A stretch of DNA of 49,840 bases from Oscillospiraceae bacterium (GTDB lineage: Bacteria > Bacillota > Clostridia > Oscillospirales > Oscillospiraceae): contig SVMA01000011.1 of NCBI GenBank assembly GCA_015067635.1, positions 1 to 49,840 on the forward strand, read 5' to 3'. This document shows, piece after piece, positions 16,159-25,456 of the stretch (the first letter of the stretch is position 1; each line of letters begins with the position of its first letter). The position numbers were made by a program, and so were the translations under genes. A model generated the notes under the pieces. It saw only the letters and a list, made by a program, of their open reading frames with translations, was not told the DNA's origin and did not search any database.

Positions 16159-17034
16159 ATGTCTATTGACGTATTACATGAAAAAATCCGAAAGCTGAAG
16201 TGCCCGATTATTGTGGATTTCAGCATGCAGGAGACCCTGCTTCCCCCATATTTATTGGTAGAGGAAGGCAGTTACCCAAAAGCATATTATCGGTTCTGCA
16301 AGGAATTGCTTGAGAGGCTGGACGAGGTTGTTCCCGGTGTGCGGTTTTCCTTTGACACCTTTGCACTGTTTGGTGGGGAAGGACTGGAAAATCTTTCCGC
16401 ACTGTTGGATCGTGCCCGTGCATTGGGGCTTTATACCATTTTGGACGGCCCTCAGATTCTGTCCCCTTGGGCAGCAGACAGAGCAGCAGAGCTGCTGCAG
16501 TCTGAACAGTATCCCTGTGATGCCATGCTCATAAGCCCTTATATTGGAAGCGATGGCATCAAGCCTTTCGTTCCTGCCTGTACAAAGATGGAGAAGGATC
16601 TGTTTATTGTTGTTCGTTCGGCCAATAAATCCGCATCGGAATTGCAGGATCTGCTTACGGGAAAGCGTTTGGTTCAGGGTGCGGCCGCGGAAATGGTCAA
16701 CCGTTTTGGTGAACCGATTTTCACAAAATGCGGATTTTCCAGAATTTGTTCAGTCAGCAGTGCAGGTGCTGCAGACAGTCTGCGGAATTTGCGGGCACAA
16801 TATAAACGTATGTTCCTTTTGGTTGACGGACTGGATTATCCCAGCGGGAATGTTAAAAATTGCAGTTATGCCTTTGACCGTTTCGGTTACGGTGCTGTAA
16901 TATCAGCCGGTCCGACGATTACTGCCGCATGGAAAGAGGAAGAGGAAGCTAACCCGATGGAATATACTGACGCGGCAGTAAAGACTGTGGAAAGGATCCG
17001 GAAGAACCTGCTTCGCTATATTACCATTCTTTGA
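16159..17034 (+). CDS. Orotidine 5'-phosphate decarboxylase-like protein lacking the catalytic motif
   Basis: The 291-residue protein follows the layout of type 2 OMP decarboxylases: LISPYIGSDGIKPF near residue 126 matches the family's NPYxGxDSLxPF, FIVVRSANKSASELQDL matches VLVRTSNPGxxxLQ, and a late NCSYAFDRFGYGA block fits the phosphate end. However, the DAKRGD catalytic motif is replaced by DGPQIL (D96-L101), so the key lysine and second aspartate are gone, and the PGVGAQGG phosphate loop reads DGLDYPSG. It is probably not a decarboxylase. The ATG at 16159 has GGAGG 7 nt upstream. No other pyrimidine genes are nearby. The homology is by eye. Confidence 0.65.
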   Translation: MSIDVLHEKIRKLKCPIIVDFSMQETLLPPYLLVEEGSYPKAYYRFCKELLERLDEVVPGVRFSFDTFALFGGEGLENLSALLDRARALGLYTILDGPQILSPWAADRAAELLQSEQYPCDAMLISPYIGSDGIKPFVPACTKMEKDLFIVVRSANKSASELQDLLTGKRLVQGAAAEMVNRFGEPIFTKCGFSRICSVSSAGAADSLRNLRAQYKRMFLLVDGLDYPSGNVKNCSYAFDRFGYGAVISAGPTITAAWKEEEEANPMEYTDAAVKTVERIRKNLLRYITIL

Positions 17035-17059
17035 TATGTAGGTCAGGCAAACCTGACCG

Positions 17060-17329
17060 TTAGGAAAGCACTGCGCCGCCGTTGCTCTTCTTGCCAGCAT
17101 CACCGTTGCCATCGATCGTGCCACCGTTGGAGGGGGTATTCTCAGAGGGCTGTGTGGGTGTGGTAGAAGGAGTTGTGGGTGCGGTTGTCGGCTTTGTTGT
17201 GGGTGCGGTTGATTGCGGCGCATTCGTCTGGGAAGGGCCTGTGGTATCCACACTGGCATTCCAACGGCAGGCTGTCATCAAACCGGCTGTAAGGACAAGA
17301 GCGAATGCAAGAACTGCAAATTTTTTCAT
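17060..17329 (-). CDS. Small lipoprotein with Thr/Pro-rich tail
   Basis: The 89-residue protein has a lipoprotein signal peptide MKKFAVLAFALVLTAGLMTAC with the lipobox LMTAC, then a low-complexity Thr/Pro/Ser stretch (APTTKPTTAPTTPSTTPTQP) and a Gly/Asn-rich end. No domain is recognised. The start at 17329 follows AGGAGG by 7 nt. Similar Thr/Pro linkers appear in the M23-type protein at 45.1 kb. It faces the OMP-decarboxylase-like gene convergently. The function is unknown; it may be a surface spacer protein. Confidence 0.82.
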   Translation of the reverse strand: MKKFAVLAFALVLTAGLMTACRWNASVDTTGPSQTNAPQSTAPTTKPTTAPTTPSTTPTQPSENTPSNGGTIDGNGDAGKKSNGGAVLS

Positions 17330-17430
17330 GGTTTTACCTCCTGTAATTTGAATTACAACAATATTATTACCCGTAATTCTCAGTTTAGACAGGAAAAAAA
17401 GCGCCAATTCAGGAATTTTGATTTTTACCA

Positions 17431-17458
17431 TTGCTATTTTGGAAAAATGCAGTATAAT
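17431..17458 (+). promoter_or_regulatory. Promoter of the Fe-S protein gene
   Basis: TTGCTA (17431-17436), a 16-bp spacer and TATAAT (17453-17458) lie about 40 nt upstream of the ATG at 17497. Confidence 0.7.
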
Positions 17459-17496
17459 AACGAAAGTATAGATTACATAAAGGAGTATCCCTGATT

Positions 17497-17883
17497 ATGA
17501 AGAAACTTACGGTTAAAAAAGGCACAGAATGTATGGCATGTCTGGAATGCGTCCGCGCCTGTTCCAATGCATTTTACAAGGAATTTCATCCGGATTATTC
17601 CTGCATCCAAATTGTTGCAAAGGGAAGTGGTGCAAAACCCATGACCTGTATTCAATGCGGCAAGTGTGAAAAGGCTTGTGAGCACGGTGCGATTACACAA
17701 AATCCCAAAACGGGCGTGTACATGATCAATAAGAAGCTCTGTGTTTCCTGCGGAAAGTGCGTGGAAGTGTGTCCCATGAAGGTTATGGTTTTGAAGCCGG
17801 AGAATCCTGCCAGCAAGTGCATTGCATGCGGTATTTGCGTCAAGGCTTGCCCCATGGAAATTCTTGAAATTACAGAAAAATAA
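17497..17883 (+). CDS. 4Fe-4S ferredoxin-type protein with four Cys clusters
   Basis: The 128-residue protein has four cysteine clusters: CMACLECVRAC (from residue 12), CIQCGKCEKAC, CVSCGKCVEVCP and CIACGICVKACP, enough for several [4Fe-4S] clusters. It resembles the electron-transfer subunits (HycB/DmsB-like) of anaerobic oxidoreductases, but no catalytic partner lies next to it, so its redox partner is unknown. It has its own promoter and terminator and therefore forms a single-gene unit. Confidence 0.9.
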   Translation: MKKLTVKKGTECMACLECVRACSNAFYKEFHPDYSCIQIVAKGSGAKPMTCIQCGKCEKACEHGAITQNPKTGVYMINKKLCVSCGKCVEVCPMKVMVLKPENPASKCIACGICVKACPMEILEITEK

Positions 17884-17895
17884 TCTATTATATAT

Positions 17896-17921
17896 CGGGC
17901 AGCCTCAGCTGCCCGTTTTTT
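17896..17921 (+). terminator. Intrinsic terminator after the Fe-S protein gene
   Basis: An 8-bp GC-rich stem, CGGGCAGC with GCTGCCCG, a 4-nt loop and a run of Ts (17916-17921, then further Ts) make a classic terminator. Confidence 0.9.
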
Positions 17922-18010
17922 CTTTTTGTTGACAGAAACTTGCATACATGTTAACATATAAACAGATGTTCGATAATAAATAATAAGTTACAAAAAAATA
18001 ACGGTTACGA

Positions 18011-18039
18011 TTGCAAAAAGTGTATAGGTATGATATACT
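18011..18039 (+). promoter_or_regulatory. Promoter of murB
   Basis: TTGCAA (18011-18016), 17 bp, and an extended -10 TGATATACT (18031-18039) lie just before the murB ribosome binding site. A second possible promoter, TTGACA at 17929-17934 with TAACAT at 17952-17957, lies further upstream in an A/T-rich stretch. Confidence 0.72.
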
Positions 18040-18067
18040 GGGTTTAATCATACACCCGGAGGCGTTT

Positions 18068-18979
18068 ATGACTGATTTATCTGTTTTTCAGCGGAAAATT
18101 GCTGATTTATTACCCCAAATAGATATTCATTTTAACGAACCTATGGCAAAGCACACTTCCTTTCGCATTGGCGGTGCAGCAGGAGTGATGGCTTTTCCGA
18201 AAAATACAGAGGAACTGGCCGGTATCCTGAAGACCTGCGATAGCTTATCTGTCCGGTACTGCATTTTGGGCGCAGGAACCAATGTGCTTGCACCGGATGC
18301 CGGTATTTCCGGCATTGTCATCTGTCTGAAGGATGCGCTGGACGGCATGGAGCAGCTGGATGCTACCCATATCCGTGTAGCCGCAGGTGTGACTATGACC
18401 CGTGCCGCAGTATTTGCATCCAATCTTGCGCTGTCAGGAATGGAATTTGCCCACGGAATACCCGGTACGGTGGGTGGTGGCGTATACATGAATGCAGGAG
18501 CCTATGGCGGAGAAATTTGTCAGATTTGCAGCAGTGTGGATGTTATGGATGCGACGGGCAAGATTACATCCTATTCACCTGAGCAGATGGAATTTTCTTA
18601 TCGTCACAGTGTGCTGGAGGATACCGGCGGCATTGTTGTTTCCGCAACCTTTGCGCTGACACCCGGGGATAAGGAAGAGATAAAGGCAAAAATGCGGGAG
18701 CTGATGGCGAAACGCTCTGCATCTCAGCCGCTGGATTTGCCGTCTGCCGGCTCTGCGTTTAAGCGTCCTGCCAACGGTTATGCCGCTGCAATGATCGACC
18801 AATGCGGTCTGCGCGGGTTCCAAATTGGAGGTGCGGCTATTTCCACGAAACACGCAGGTTTTGCTGTGAATACAGGCGGTGCAACGGCTGAGGATGTGAA
18901 GGCCTTGTTGGCTGAGGTTTCTGACCGTGTATTCCGTCAGTTTTCTGTTCGGTTAGAGCCAGAGATTCGAATTTGGTAA
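18068..18979 (+). CDS. murB: UDP-N-acetylmuramate dehydrogenase MurB
   Basis: The 303-residue flavoenzyme shows the FAD-binding blocks KHTSFRIGGAA, LGAGTNVLAPDAG and GIPGTVGGGVYMNAGAYGGE, plus SAGSAFKRP, which carries the catalytic serine region. It reduces UDP-GlcNAc-enolpyruvate to UDP-MurNAc in peptidoglycan precursor synthesis. The ATG at 18068 has CGGAGG 6-7 nt upstream. whiA follows after 19 nt. In many Clostridia rapZ and yvcK lie between murB and whiA; both are absent here. Confidence 0.96.
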   Translation: MTDLSVFQRKIADLLPQIDIHFNEPMAKHTSFRIGGAAGVMAFPKNTEELAGILKTCDSLSVRYCILGAGTNVLAPDAGISGIVICLKDALDGMEQLDATHIRVAAGVTMTRAAVFASNLALSGMEFAHGIPGTVGGGVYMNAGAYGGEICQICSSVDVMDATGKITSYSPEQMEFSYRHSVLEDTGGIVVSATFALTPGDKEEIKAKMRELMAKRSASQPLDLPSAGSAFKRPANGYAAAMIDQCGLRGFQIGGAAISTKHAGFAVNTGGATAEDVKALLAEVSDRVFRQFSVRLEPEIRIW

Positions 18980-18998
18980 GAAAGATAGGAGGGAAGCT

Positions 18999-19913
18999 AT
19001 GGCTATCTCATTTTCCGGCACGACAAAGGCAGAGATCTGCCGTGTATTTCCTCAAAAGAAATGCTGTGCGCTGGCAGAATGCTTTGGAATTCTGCTATAT
19101 TGCAATAGTTTTGGGGCGAAGGGCATCCGGATTATTACGGAGAGCCGTGAGTTTGCCATAAATCTTCCTAAGCTGTTTCGCAAGGCGTTTGGAATCGCCT
19201 TTGATGTGTTTCCGGACGAGAATTCCGGCGGAAAGCATGTTTTTCTGGTGAATGATGAAGCAAAGCTTGCGACGATTATGAGTGCCTATGGTTTTGATCT
19301 TCATGACACACTTGCGCTGCATGTGAATCTGCCGATCGTTGAGGACGACTGCTGTAAAATGTCGTTTCTGCGCGGTGCGTTTTTGGCAGGAGGAAGTGTT
19401 ACGGATCCGGCAAAGGGCTACCACATGGAAATCACAACCACCCATAAGAGTGTTGCCCGGGAAACGGATTTGCTGCTTCGGGAAATATTGGAGTTTTCGC
19501 CTAAGGTTGCGGAACGCAACGGTGCGCTTGTTCTGTATATCAAGCAAAGCGAATTGATTTCCGATTTCCTTACCTACCTTGGAGCACCGATTGCTGCTAT
19601 GGGCATCATGGAAGCACGGCTGGAAAAGGAACTGAACAATAAAGTTAACCGCCGCTGTAATTGCGACGATGCGAACACCTCCAAGGTGGTGGAGGCAGCT
19701 CAGGAGCAGCTTGCCGCGATCAAAATTTTACGGGAACGGGGACTCGTTTCCAAGCTTCCGATTAAAATTCAGCAGGCAATCGAGGCCAGAGAGCAAAATC
19801 CGGAAGCATCCTTAACGGAGCTTGCGGGAATGATGGTGCCGGCCATCACCAAGCCGGCAATGAATCACAGACTGAAAAAAATGGTAGAAATTGCGAAGGA
19901 GGCAGCCCAATGA
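18999..19913 (+). CDS. whiA: DNA-binding protein WhiA
   Basis: The 304-residue protein has the WhiA N-terminal homing-endonuclease-like region, with [15 protein letters not shown] near residue 122, and a C-terminal helix-turn-helix with [11 protein letters not shown] and LTELAGMM. Firmicutes WhiA is a DNA-binding protein linked to cell division and nucleoid behaviour. It follows murB and its stop overlaps the dnaE start as ATGA, so the three may be translated from one message. Confidence 0.95.
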   Translation: MAISFSGTTKAEICRVFPQKKCCALAECFGILLYCNSFGAKGIRIITESREFAINLPKLFRKAFGIAFDVFPDENSGGKHVFLVNDEAKLATIMSAYGFDLHDTLALHVNLPIVEDDCCKMSFLRGAFLAGGSVTDPAKGYHMEITTTHKSVARETDLLLREILEFSPKVAERNGALVLYIKQSELISDFLTYLGAPIAAMGIMEARLEKELNNKVNRRCNCDDANTSKVVEAAQEQLAAIKILRERGLVSKLPIKIQQAIEAREQNPEASLTELAGMMVPAITKPAMNHRLKKMVEIAKEAAQ

Positions 19914-22900
19914 GCTTTGTACATTTGCATGTGCACACAGAATACAGCCTTTTGGACGGTGCCTGCCGCATTGACCGAATGATGGAATGCGTCAAGGAGC
20001 TTGGACAGACCGCCATTGCGATCACGGATCATGGGGTTATGTACGGCTGTATTGATTTTTACAAGGCGGCAAAGGCTGCCGGTGTGAAGCCCATCATCGG
20101 TTGCGAAGTCTATGTTACCCGCAGACGGATGGAAGATCGGGTGCATGGCATTGACAACGATCCTTACCATTTGGTGCTTCTTTGTGAAAACCGTACAGGC
20201 TATGAGAATCTTTGCAAGCTGGTATCCATTGCCTTTACTGACGGTTTTTACGGTAAGCCCCGTGTGGATCTGGAGCTGCTTTCTCAATACCATGAGGGCT
20301 TGGTGGCTACCTCGGCATGTCTGGCCGGTGCGGTTGCCCAGTATCTTATGGAAGAGGATTACAATGCCGCTAAGGAATATGCGCTGAAATTGTCCGATAT
20401 TTTCGGACCTGAACATTTCTATCTGGAACTGCAGGATCACGGCATTGAAGAACAGATCGCAGTCAATCAGGGCGTACTGCGTCTGGCAAGAGAAACCGGA
20501 TTGCCCCTGATCGTAACCAACGACGCCCATTATCTGCGCAAAGAGGATGCCGCAATGCAGGATGTTCTGCTTTGTATCCAAACCGGTAAAACAGTGGATG
20601 ACACTAACCGGATGAAATTTCAGACGGACGAATTCTACCTGAAAAGTGAGGAGGAATTGCGGCAGCTGTTTCCGAATTGCGCGGATGCCTTTGAAAACAC
20701 GGCGAAAATTGCCGATATGTGCAACCTGGAATTTACATTTCATGAGTATCATTTGCCGTCTTTTCCTGTTCCTGATGGAATTAGAAACGAGGAATACTTC
20801 CGCAATTTGTGCTATGCCGGTTTTGCAGAAAGATATAAAAATCCCCCACAGGAATATGTGGACCGCCTGGAATATGAAATCAGCATTATCAGTCGCATGG
20901 GCTACGTCAACTATTATCTTATTGTCTGGGATTTTATTCGCTATGCCAAGGAGCAGGGGATTCCGGTAGGACCGGGCCGTGGCTCCGGCGCGGCATCTAT
21001 TGTGGCGTACTGTATGCATATTACCGAAGTGGATCCCATGCAATATGCGTTGATTTTTGAGCGCTTTTTGAATCCCGAGCGTGTCAGCATGCCGACTTTG
21101 ATACGGACTTCTGTCAGGAGCGACGCGGGGAAGTTATTGAGTATGTCATGGAGAAATACGGTGCGGATCATGTGGCGCAGATTGCTACCTTCGGCACAAT
21201 GGCTGCCCGCGGAGCGATTCGCGATGTAGGTCGTGCGTTGAATTTCTCCTATGCGGAAACGGATATTGTTGCAAAGCTGGTGCCTACAACGCTTCATATC
21301 ACACTGAAAGAGGCGCTGGAGGTCAGCCCCAAACTCAAGGAAATGTACGATGGTGACGAAAGAGTAAAGCTGCTGATCGATACTGCCATGAGCTTGGAGG
21401 GTATGCCGAGAAACACCTCTACCCATGCTGCCGGTGTTGTGATCACGGCTGAGCCGGTGGACTGCTATGTTCCGCTGTCGCGTAACGATGATACCATCGT
21501 TACCCAATATACCATGACTACAATTGAAGAGCTGGGTCTGCTGAAGATGGACTTCCTGGGCTTGCGCAACCTGACAGTTATAAAGGACGCACAAACGGAA
21601 ATTCAAAAGCTGCATCCGGAATTTGATATTGACAAGGTTCCGGATAACGATCCGGACACCTTTGCCATGCTGGCTGAGGGAAAAACCCAAGGTGTATTCC
21701 AGTTGGAGTCTGCCGGCATTACCGGTGTGTGTATCAACATGCGTCCAACCTCGATAGAAGACCTGACTGCTATTGTTGCTTTGTACCGTCCCGGCCCCAT
21801 GGAATCCATTCCGACCTTTATTGCCAACAAGCTGGATTCGAGAAAGATTCGCTATAAAACACCGCATTTGGAGCCGATTTTGAAGGTTACCTACGGCTGT
21901 ATTGTTTATCAGGAGCAGGTTATCGCAATTTTTCAGGCTTTGGCCGGATATACCATGGGTCAGGCGGATAACATCCGAAGGGCCATATCCAAGAAGAAGA
22001 TGAAGGTCATCGAGGAAGAACGGAAGGTTTTTGTTTACGGTGATGAGAAGCAAGGCATACCCGGTGCTGTGGCAAAGGGCGTGTCCGAAGCTGCTGCCCA
22101 GTCCATCTATGACGAAATCGTTGATTTTGCAAACTATGCATTTAATAAAGCACATGCAGTGTGCTATGCAGTGGTTTCTTATCAGACAGCGTATCTCAAG
22201 TGTCACTATCCTCATCAGTATATGGCTGCACTGATGACCTCGGTGCTGGATTCTGCCACGAAGATTTCCGGCTATATTGCGGAATGTAAGGAAATGGGAA
22301 TTGCAGTCCTGCCACCGGATATCAACAGCTCAGACGATCATTTTACCGTAGAAGGAAATGCCATCCGATTTGGTTTGGGTGCTGTTAAGAATGTTGGCCG
22401 TGCCTTGATTCGCACAATCTCAGCAAAACGTTTGGCAGACGGACCGTTCCAATCCGTAGAGGATTTCTTTCAGCGTATGGGCGACGGCGAATTGAATAAA
22501 CGGGCAGTTGAGAACTTTATCAAATGCGGTGCTTTGGATTGCTTTGGTCACCACCGCAGTGAACTGCTTGCAGTTTATGACAGCATGATGGACAGTGTTT
22601 CTGTGTCCAGAAAGAAGAATCTGGACGGGCAGATGGGCATGTTTTCCATGCTTGAGCCTGACGATAAGGCAGCCGCCATTCCCATTCCAACGCTTCCGGA
22701 GCTCAGCCGCGCGGACATGATGACCATGGAAAAGGAAACCACGGGCATTTACATTTCCGGTCATCCCATGGATGATTACCGCGGTCTCCTGAAGGGTACC
22801 CATGTTGTACCCATTGCCGTACTAATGGGGGAAGAGAATCCCTATCAGGATGACTCCATTGTGAGTGTTGCAGGTATTGTTCAGGGCGTAAAAATGAAAA

Positions 22901-23367
22901 CCACAAGGAATAACTCCATGATGGCGTATGTAACGGTGGAAGACGATACTTCGTCCGTCGAAATGCTGGCTTTTTCCAATGTACTTACCCAGTATGGCGG
23001 TTATCTGCGGGAAAACAGCGCTGTAGTGATTGTTGGACGCCTTTCCATTCGTGATGAGAAGGAACCGCAAATCGTTATCAATCGGGTAAGACCCATTTCG
23101 GACTTTGCCGGTGAACAGGTTTTGCCTGTTCAGGAAGAAACTCCTGTGACGGTATCCGGTGATAAGCTATATCTGCAGTTGGACAGTGAGGAGGATCACC
23201 GCTACCGGAAGGTGAAGGCAATCCTCAATATGTTCCCCGGTAGTGGTCAGGTTGTTCTGTTCTTCGCCGACACACGGACACGCCGCGGAACACAGGCGGC
23301 ATTTGATACAAGAATGCTTCAGGAACTGAAAAATGTCCTTGGTGAGGACAATGTTGTGCTGAAATAG
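19910..23367 (+). pseudogene. dnaE: DNA polymerase III alpha subunit DnaE, interrupted by a one-base frameshift
   Basis: Two reading frames together make a complete DnaE of about 1,152 residues. The first (19910-21229) holds the PHP domain ([29 protein letters not shown]) and part of the polymerase core ([15 protein letters not shown]). The second, open from at least 21097, holds the rest of the core, a helix-hairpin-helix region and the OB fold, and ends at 23367. Frame changes after codon 395 (ERVSMP): one G is missing at 21094/21095, where GAC TTT GAT ACG GAC should encode the catalytic PDFDTD motif. Everything on both sides is well preserved. Since DnaE is normally essential, a base-calling error is likelier than a true lesion. 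It overlaps whiA by 4 nt. Confidence 0.9.
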
Positions 23368-23368
23368 C

Positions 23369-23397
23369 TTTTCATTTTACAGAAAATATGCTATAAT
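23369..23397 (+). promoter_or_regulatory. Promoter of the lipoprotein/two-component operon
   Basis: TTTTCA (23369-23374), 17 bp, and an extended -10 TGCTATAAT (23389-23397) lie immediately upstream of the ATG at 23422. Confidence 0.75.
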
Positions 23398-23421
23398 GTG
23401 AGTTTGAAAGGAGATGGTACT

Positions 23422-24738
23422 ATGAAATGTAAAAAATATATTCTTGGGTTACTGCTCATAGTGACCATCCTACTCAGTGGATGTAACATGCGCACCATTG
23501 ACCAAATGTACTGCCTTCCCAAGCGTTCTGAGGGATATTTGAACCTCAAAACCGCTATGGACAGTGCCATGCAGGGACTGGAATACCATGCACCCATTGC
23601 CGGTGAAAATCAACAGCCCGTTCAAATGGCGGATCTGACCGGTGACGGCGTTGCGGAATATATCGTTTTTGCAAAGGGTTCCGGTGAAAAACCGCTTAAG
23701 GTTTTGATTTTTGCCTGCGTTGAACAGGAGTACGTTTTGGCAGATATGCTTGAAGGTAACGGCACAGCCTTTGATCAGATAGCTTATGTACGCTTCAGCG
23801 GCGGAAAGGGATATGATCTGATCATTGGCCGGCAGGTGAGTGACCAGGTCGTGCGTCCGCTGTCGGTGTATACCATGGTGGATGGACGGATGCAGCAGCA
23901 GTTTACTGCCCACTATGACCGATTTGTCTGTGCTGACATGGATAAGAACGGGCAGCAGGAGATTGTTGTGTTACGCCCCGGTGAAAGTCCTTCCGACAAC
24001 GCTATTGTAGAGCTTTACAATATTCGCGATGGTGTTGTGGAGCGTTCCCAGGAGGCAAGAATGTCCAGACCCGTGAATTCCGTCAAGCGTATCATGATCG
24101 GCAAGCTTCACGACGGTCTGCCTGCAGTCTATGTCGCCAGTGATGTGGACGGAAATGCCATCATTACAGATGTCTATGCATTATTGGGGGACGTTTTTAC
24201 AAATGTAAGCCTTTCCAGTGAATCAGGCACCAGTGTTCAGACACTTCGCAACTATTATGTTTATGCAAATGACATTGATAACGACGGGGTTTTGGAATTG
24301 CCGGATTTGATTCCTGTTCAGTCTGCAGATGGCAATCCCGATGGTAATCAGCACTTTATTCACTGGTATGCCATGAATTCGGATGGCAGCAAGGTATACA
24401 AGAAATATACGTACCACAGCTTTACCGGTGGATGGTATTTGGAATTGGATAATGCCGTTGCGGCAAATCTGACGGTGAAACAGCTGGGTAACAGTTATGA
24501 GTTCTCCATTCTTGACAAGAACGGGGAAGCCAACAAAATAATGACATTATACGTATTTACCGGCCAGGAACGCGAAGAACAGGCAATTGCGGAGAATCGC
24601 TTTGTGGTGTTCCGCAATGAATCCACGGTTTATGCGGCACATTTGGAGGTGGCATCTGCCGCCTATCAGATGACCCAGGAATCTCTGCAGAATGCATTTC
24701 ATTTGATTGCGCAGGACTTGTTGAACGGAGGGGTGTAA
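23422..24738 (+). CDS. Lipoprotein with FG-GAP-like repeats
   Basis: The 438-residue protein has a lipoprotein signal ending LLSGC (C20) and three Asp-rich, calcium-loop-like repeats of the FG-GAP/VCBS type: DLTGDGVAEYIVF, DMDKNGQQEIVVL and DIDNDGVLELPDL. Such repeats build beta-propellers on the outer face of the membrane. It lies 8 nt upstream of a response regulator and its sensor kinase, so it could help the kinase sense an envelope signal; this is inferred from position only. AAAGGAG precedes the ATG by a few bases. Confidence 0.85.
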   Translation: MKCKKYILGLLLIVTILLSGCNMRTIDQMYCLPKRSEGYLNLKTAMDSAMQGLEYHAPIAGENQQPVQMADLTGDGVAEYIVFAKGSGEKPLKVLIFACVEQEYVLADMLEGNGTAFDQIAYVRFSGGKGYDLIIGRQVSDQVVRPLSVYTMVDGRMQQQFTAHYDRFVCADMDKNGQQEIVVLRPGESPSDNAIVELYNIRDGVVERSQEARMSRPVNSVKRIMIGKLHDGLPAVYVASDVDGNAIITDVYALLGDVFTNVSLSSESGTSVQTLRNYYVYANDIDNDGVLELPDLIPVQSADGNPDGNQHFIHWYAMNSDGSKVYKKYTYHSFTGGWYLELDNAVAANLTVKQLGNSYEFSILDKNGEANKIMTLYVFTGQEREEQAIAENRFVVFRNESTVYAAHLEVASAAYQMTQESLQNAFHLIAQDLLNGGV

Positions 24739-24746
24739 AACCTACC

Positions 24747-25433
24747 ATGATGAAAAAAGTTTTGATTTTGGAAGACGAACTGAATATCCGCAGTTTTGTT
24801 GTGATTAACCTGAAGCGGGCCGGTTATGAAGTTTTAGAGGCCGGAACCGGTCAGGAAGCACTGGATTGTCTTCAGAGGTACCCGGATATTGGTGTTGCCA
24901 TTCTGGATATCATGCTTCCGGATATGGACGGCTTTGAGGTTTGCAGGCGCATCCGTGCTACTAACAAGCAGATGGGTGTGATCATGCTGACTGCACGAAC
25001 ACAGGAAATGGACAAGGTAACCGGTTTGATGACCGGTGCGGATGACTATGTGACAAAGCCGTTTTCTCCCGCAGAGCTGACAGCCCGTATTGATGCGCTG
25101 TTTCGTCGCATGGGCGGTGAGAATACTGTTTCGTCGGAGATATTAACCCACGGCCCCTTTGTGATGAACACAAGAAATCACACACTGGAGAAAAACGGAA
25201 TCCGTATCCGCCTGACTCAGGTGGAGTATGCGATTGTCAAGTTGTTCATGCAGAATCCCGGCAAAGCACTGTCCCGTGAGGACATCCTTTCTGCGGTGTG
25301 GGGCAGGGAATATGATGAAGAAAAGATTGTGGATGTAAATATCCGACGTCTTCGCATCAAGATCGAGGATGATACGAACAATCCGAGTTATATTACAACG
25401 GTATGGGGCTTCGGCTATAAGTGGGGCACCTGA
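24747..25433 (+). CDS. OmpR/PhoB-family response regulator
   Basis: The 228-residue protein has a receiver domain (LEDELNIRSF, phosphoacceptor in AILDIMLPDMDG at D54, KPF at the end) and a C-terminal winged helix with LTQVEYAIVKLFMQNPGKAL and VDVNIRRLRIKIE. It should bind promoter DNA when phosphorylated by the downstream kinase. Two ATGs in tandem (24747 and 24750) are possible starts behind GGAGGGG at a rather long spacing of 13-16 nt. The target genes are unknown. Confidence 0.93.
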   Translation: MMKKVLILEDELNIRSFVVINLKRAGYEVLEAGTGQEALDCLQRYPDIGVAILDIMLPDMDGFEVCRRIRATNKQMGVIMLTARTQEMDKVTGLMTGADDYVTKPFSPAELTARIDALFRRMGGENTVSSEILTHGPFVMNTRNHTLEKNGIRIRLTQVEYAIVKLFMQNPGKALSREDILSAVWGREYDEEKIVDVNIRRLRIKIEDDTNNPSYITTVWGFGYKWGT

Positions 25434-25456
25434 CCGAATAAGACGGGGGAGAAACA

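Noticed and set aside
17959..17974. LexA-like sequence AAACAGATGTTCG upstream of murB
   Set aside because: Only about 11 of 14 positions match, it is not within the likely murB promoter, and murB is not an expected SOS gene.
21089..21100. Programmed frameshifting in dnaE
   Set aside because: No slippery heptamer, no stimulatory stem seen and no known programmed site at the catalytic motif; error or mutation is simpler.
20941..22215. 424-codon minus-strand frame opposite dnaE
   Set aside because: Antisense of conserved DnaE sequence, no ribosome binding site or family match.
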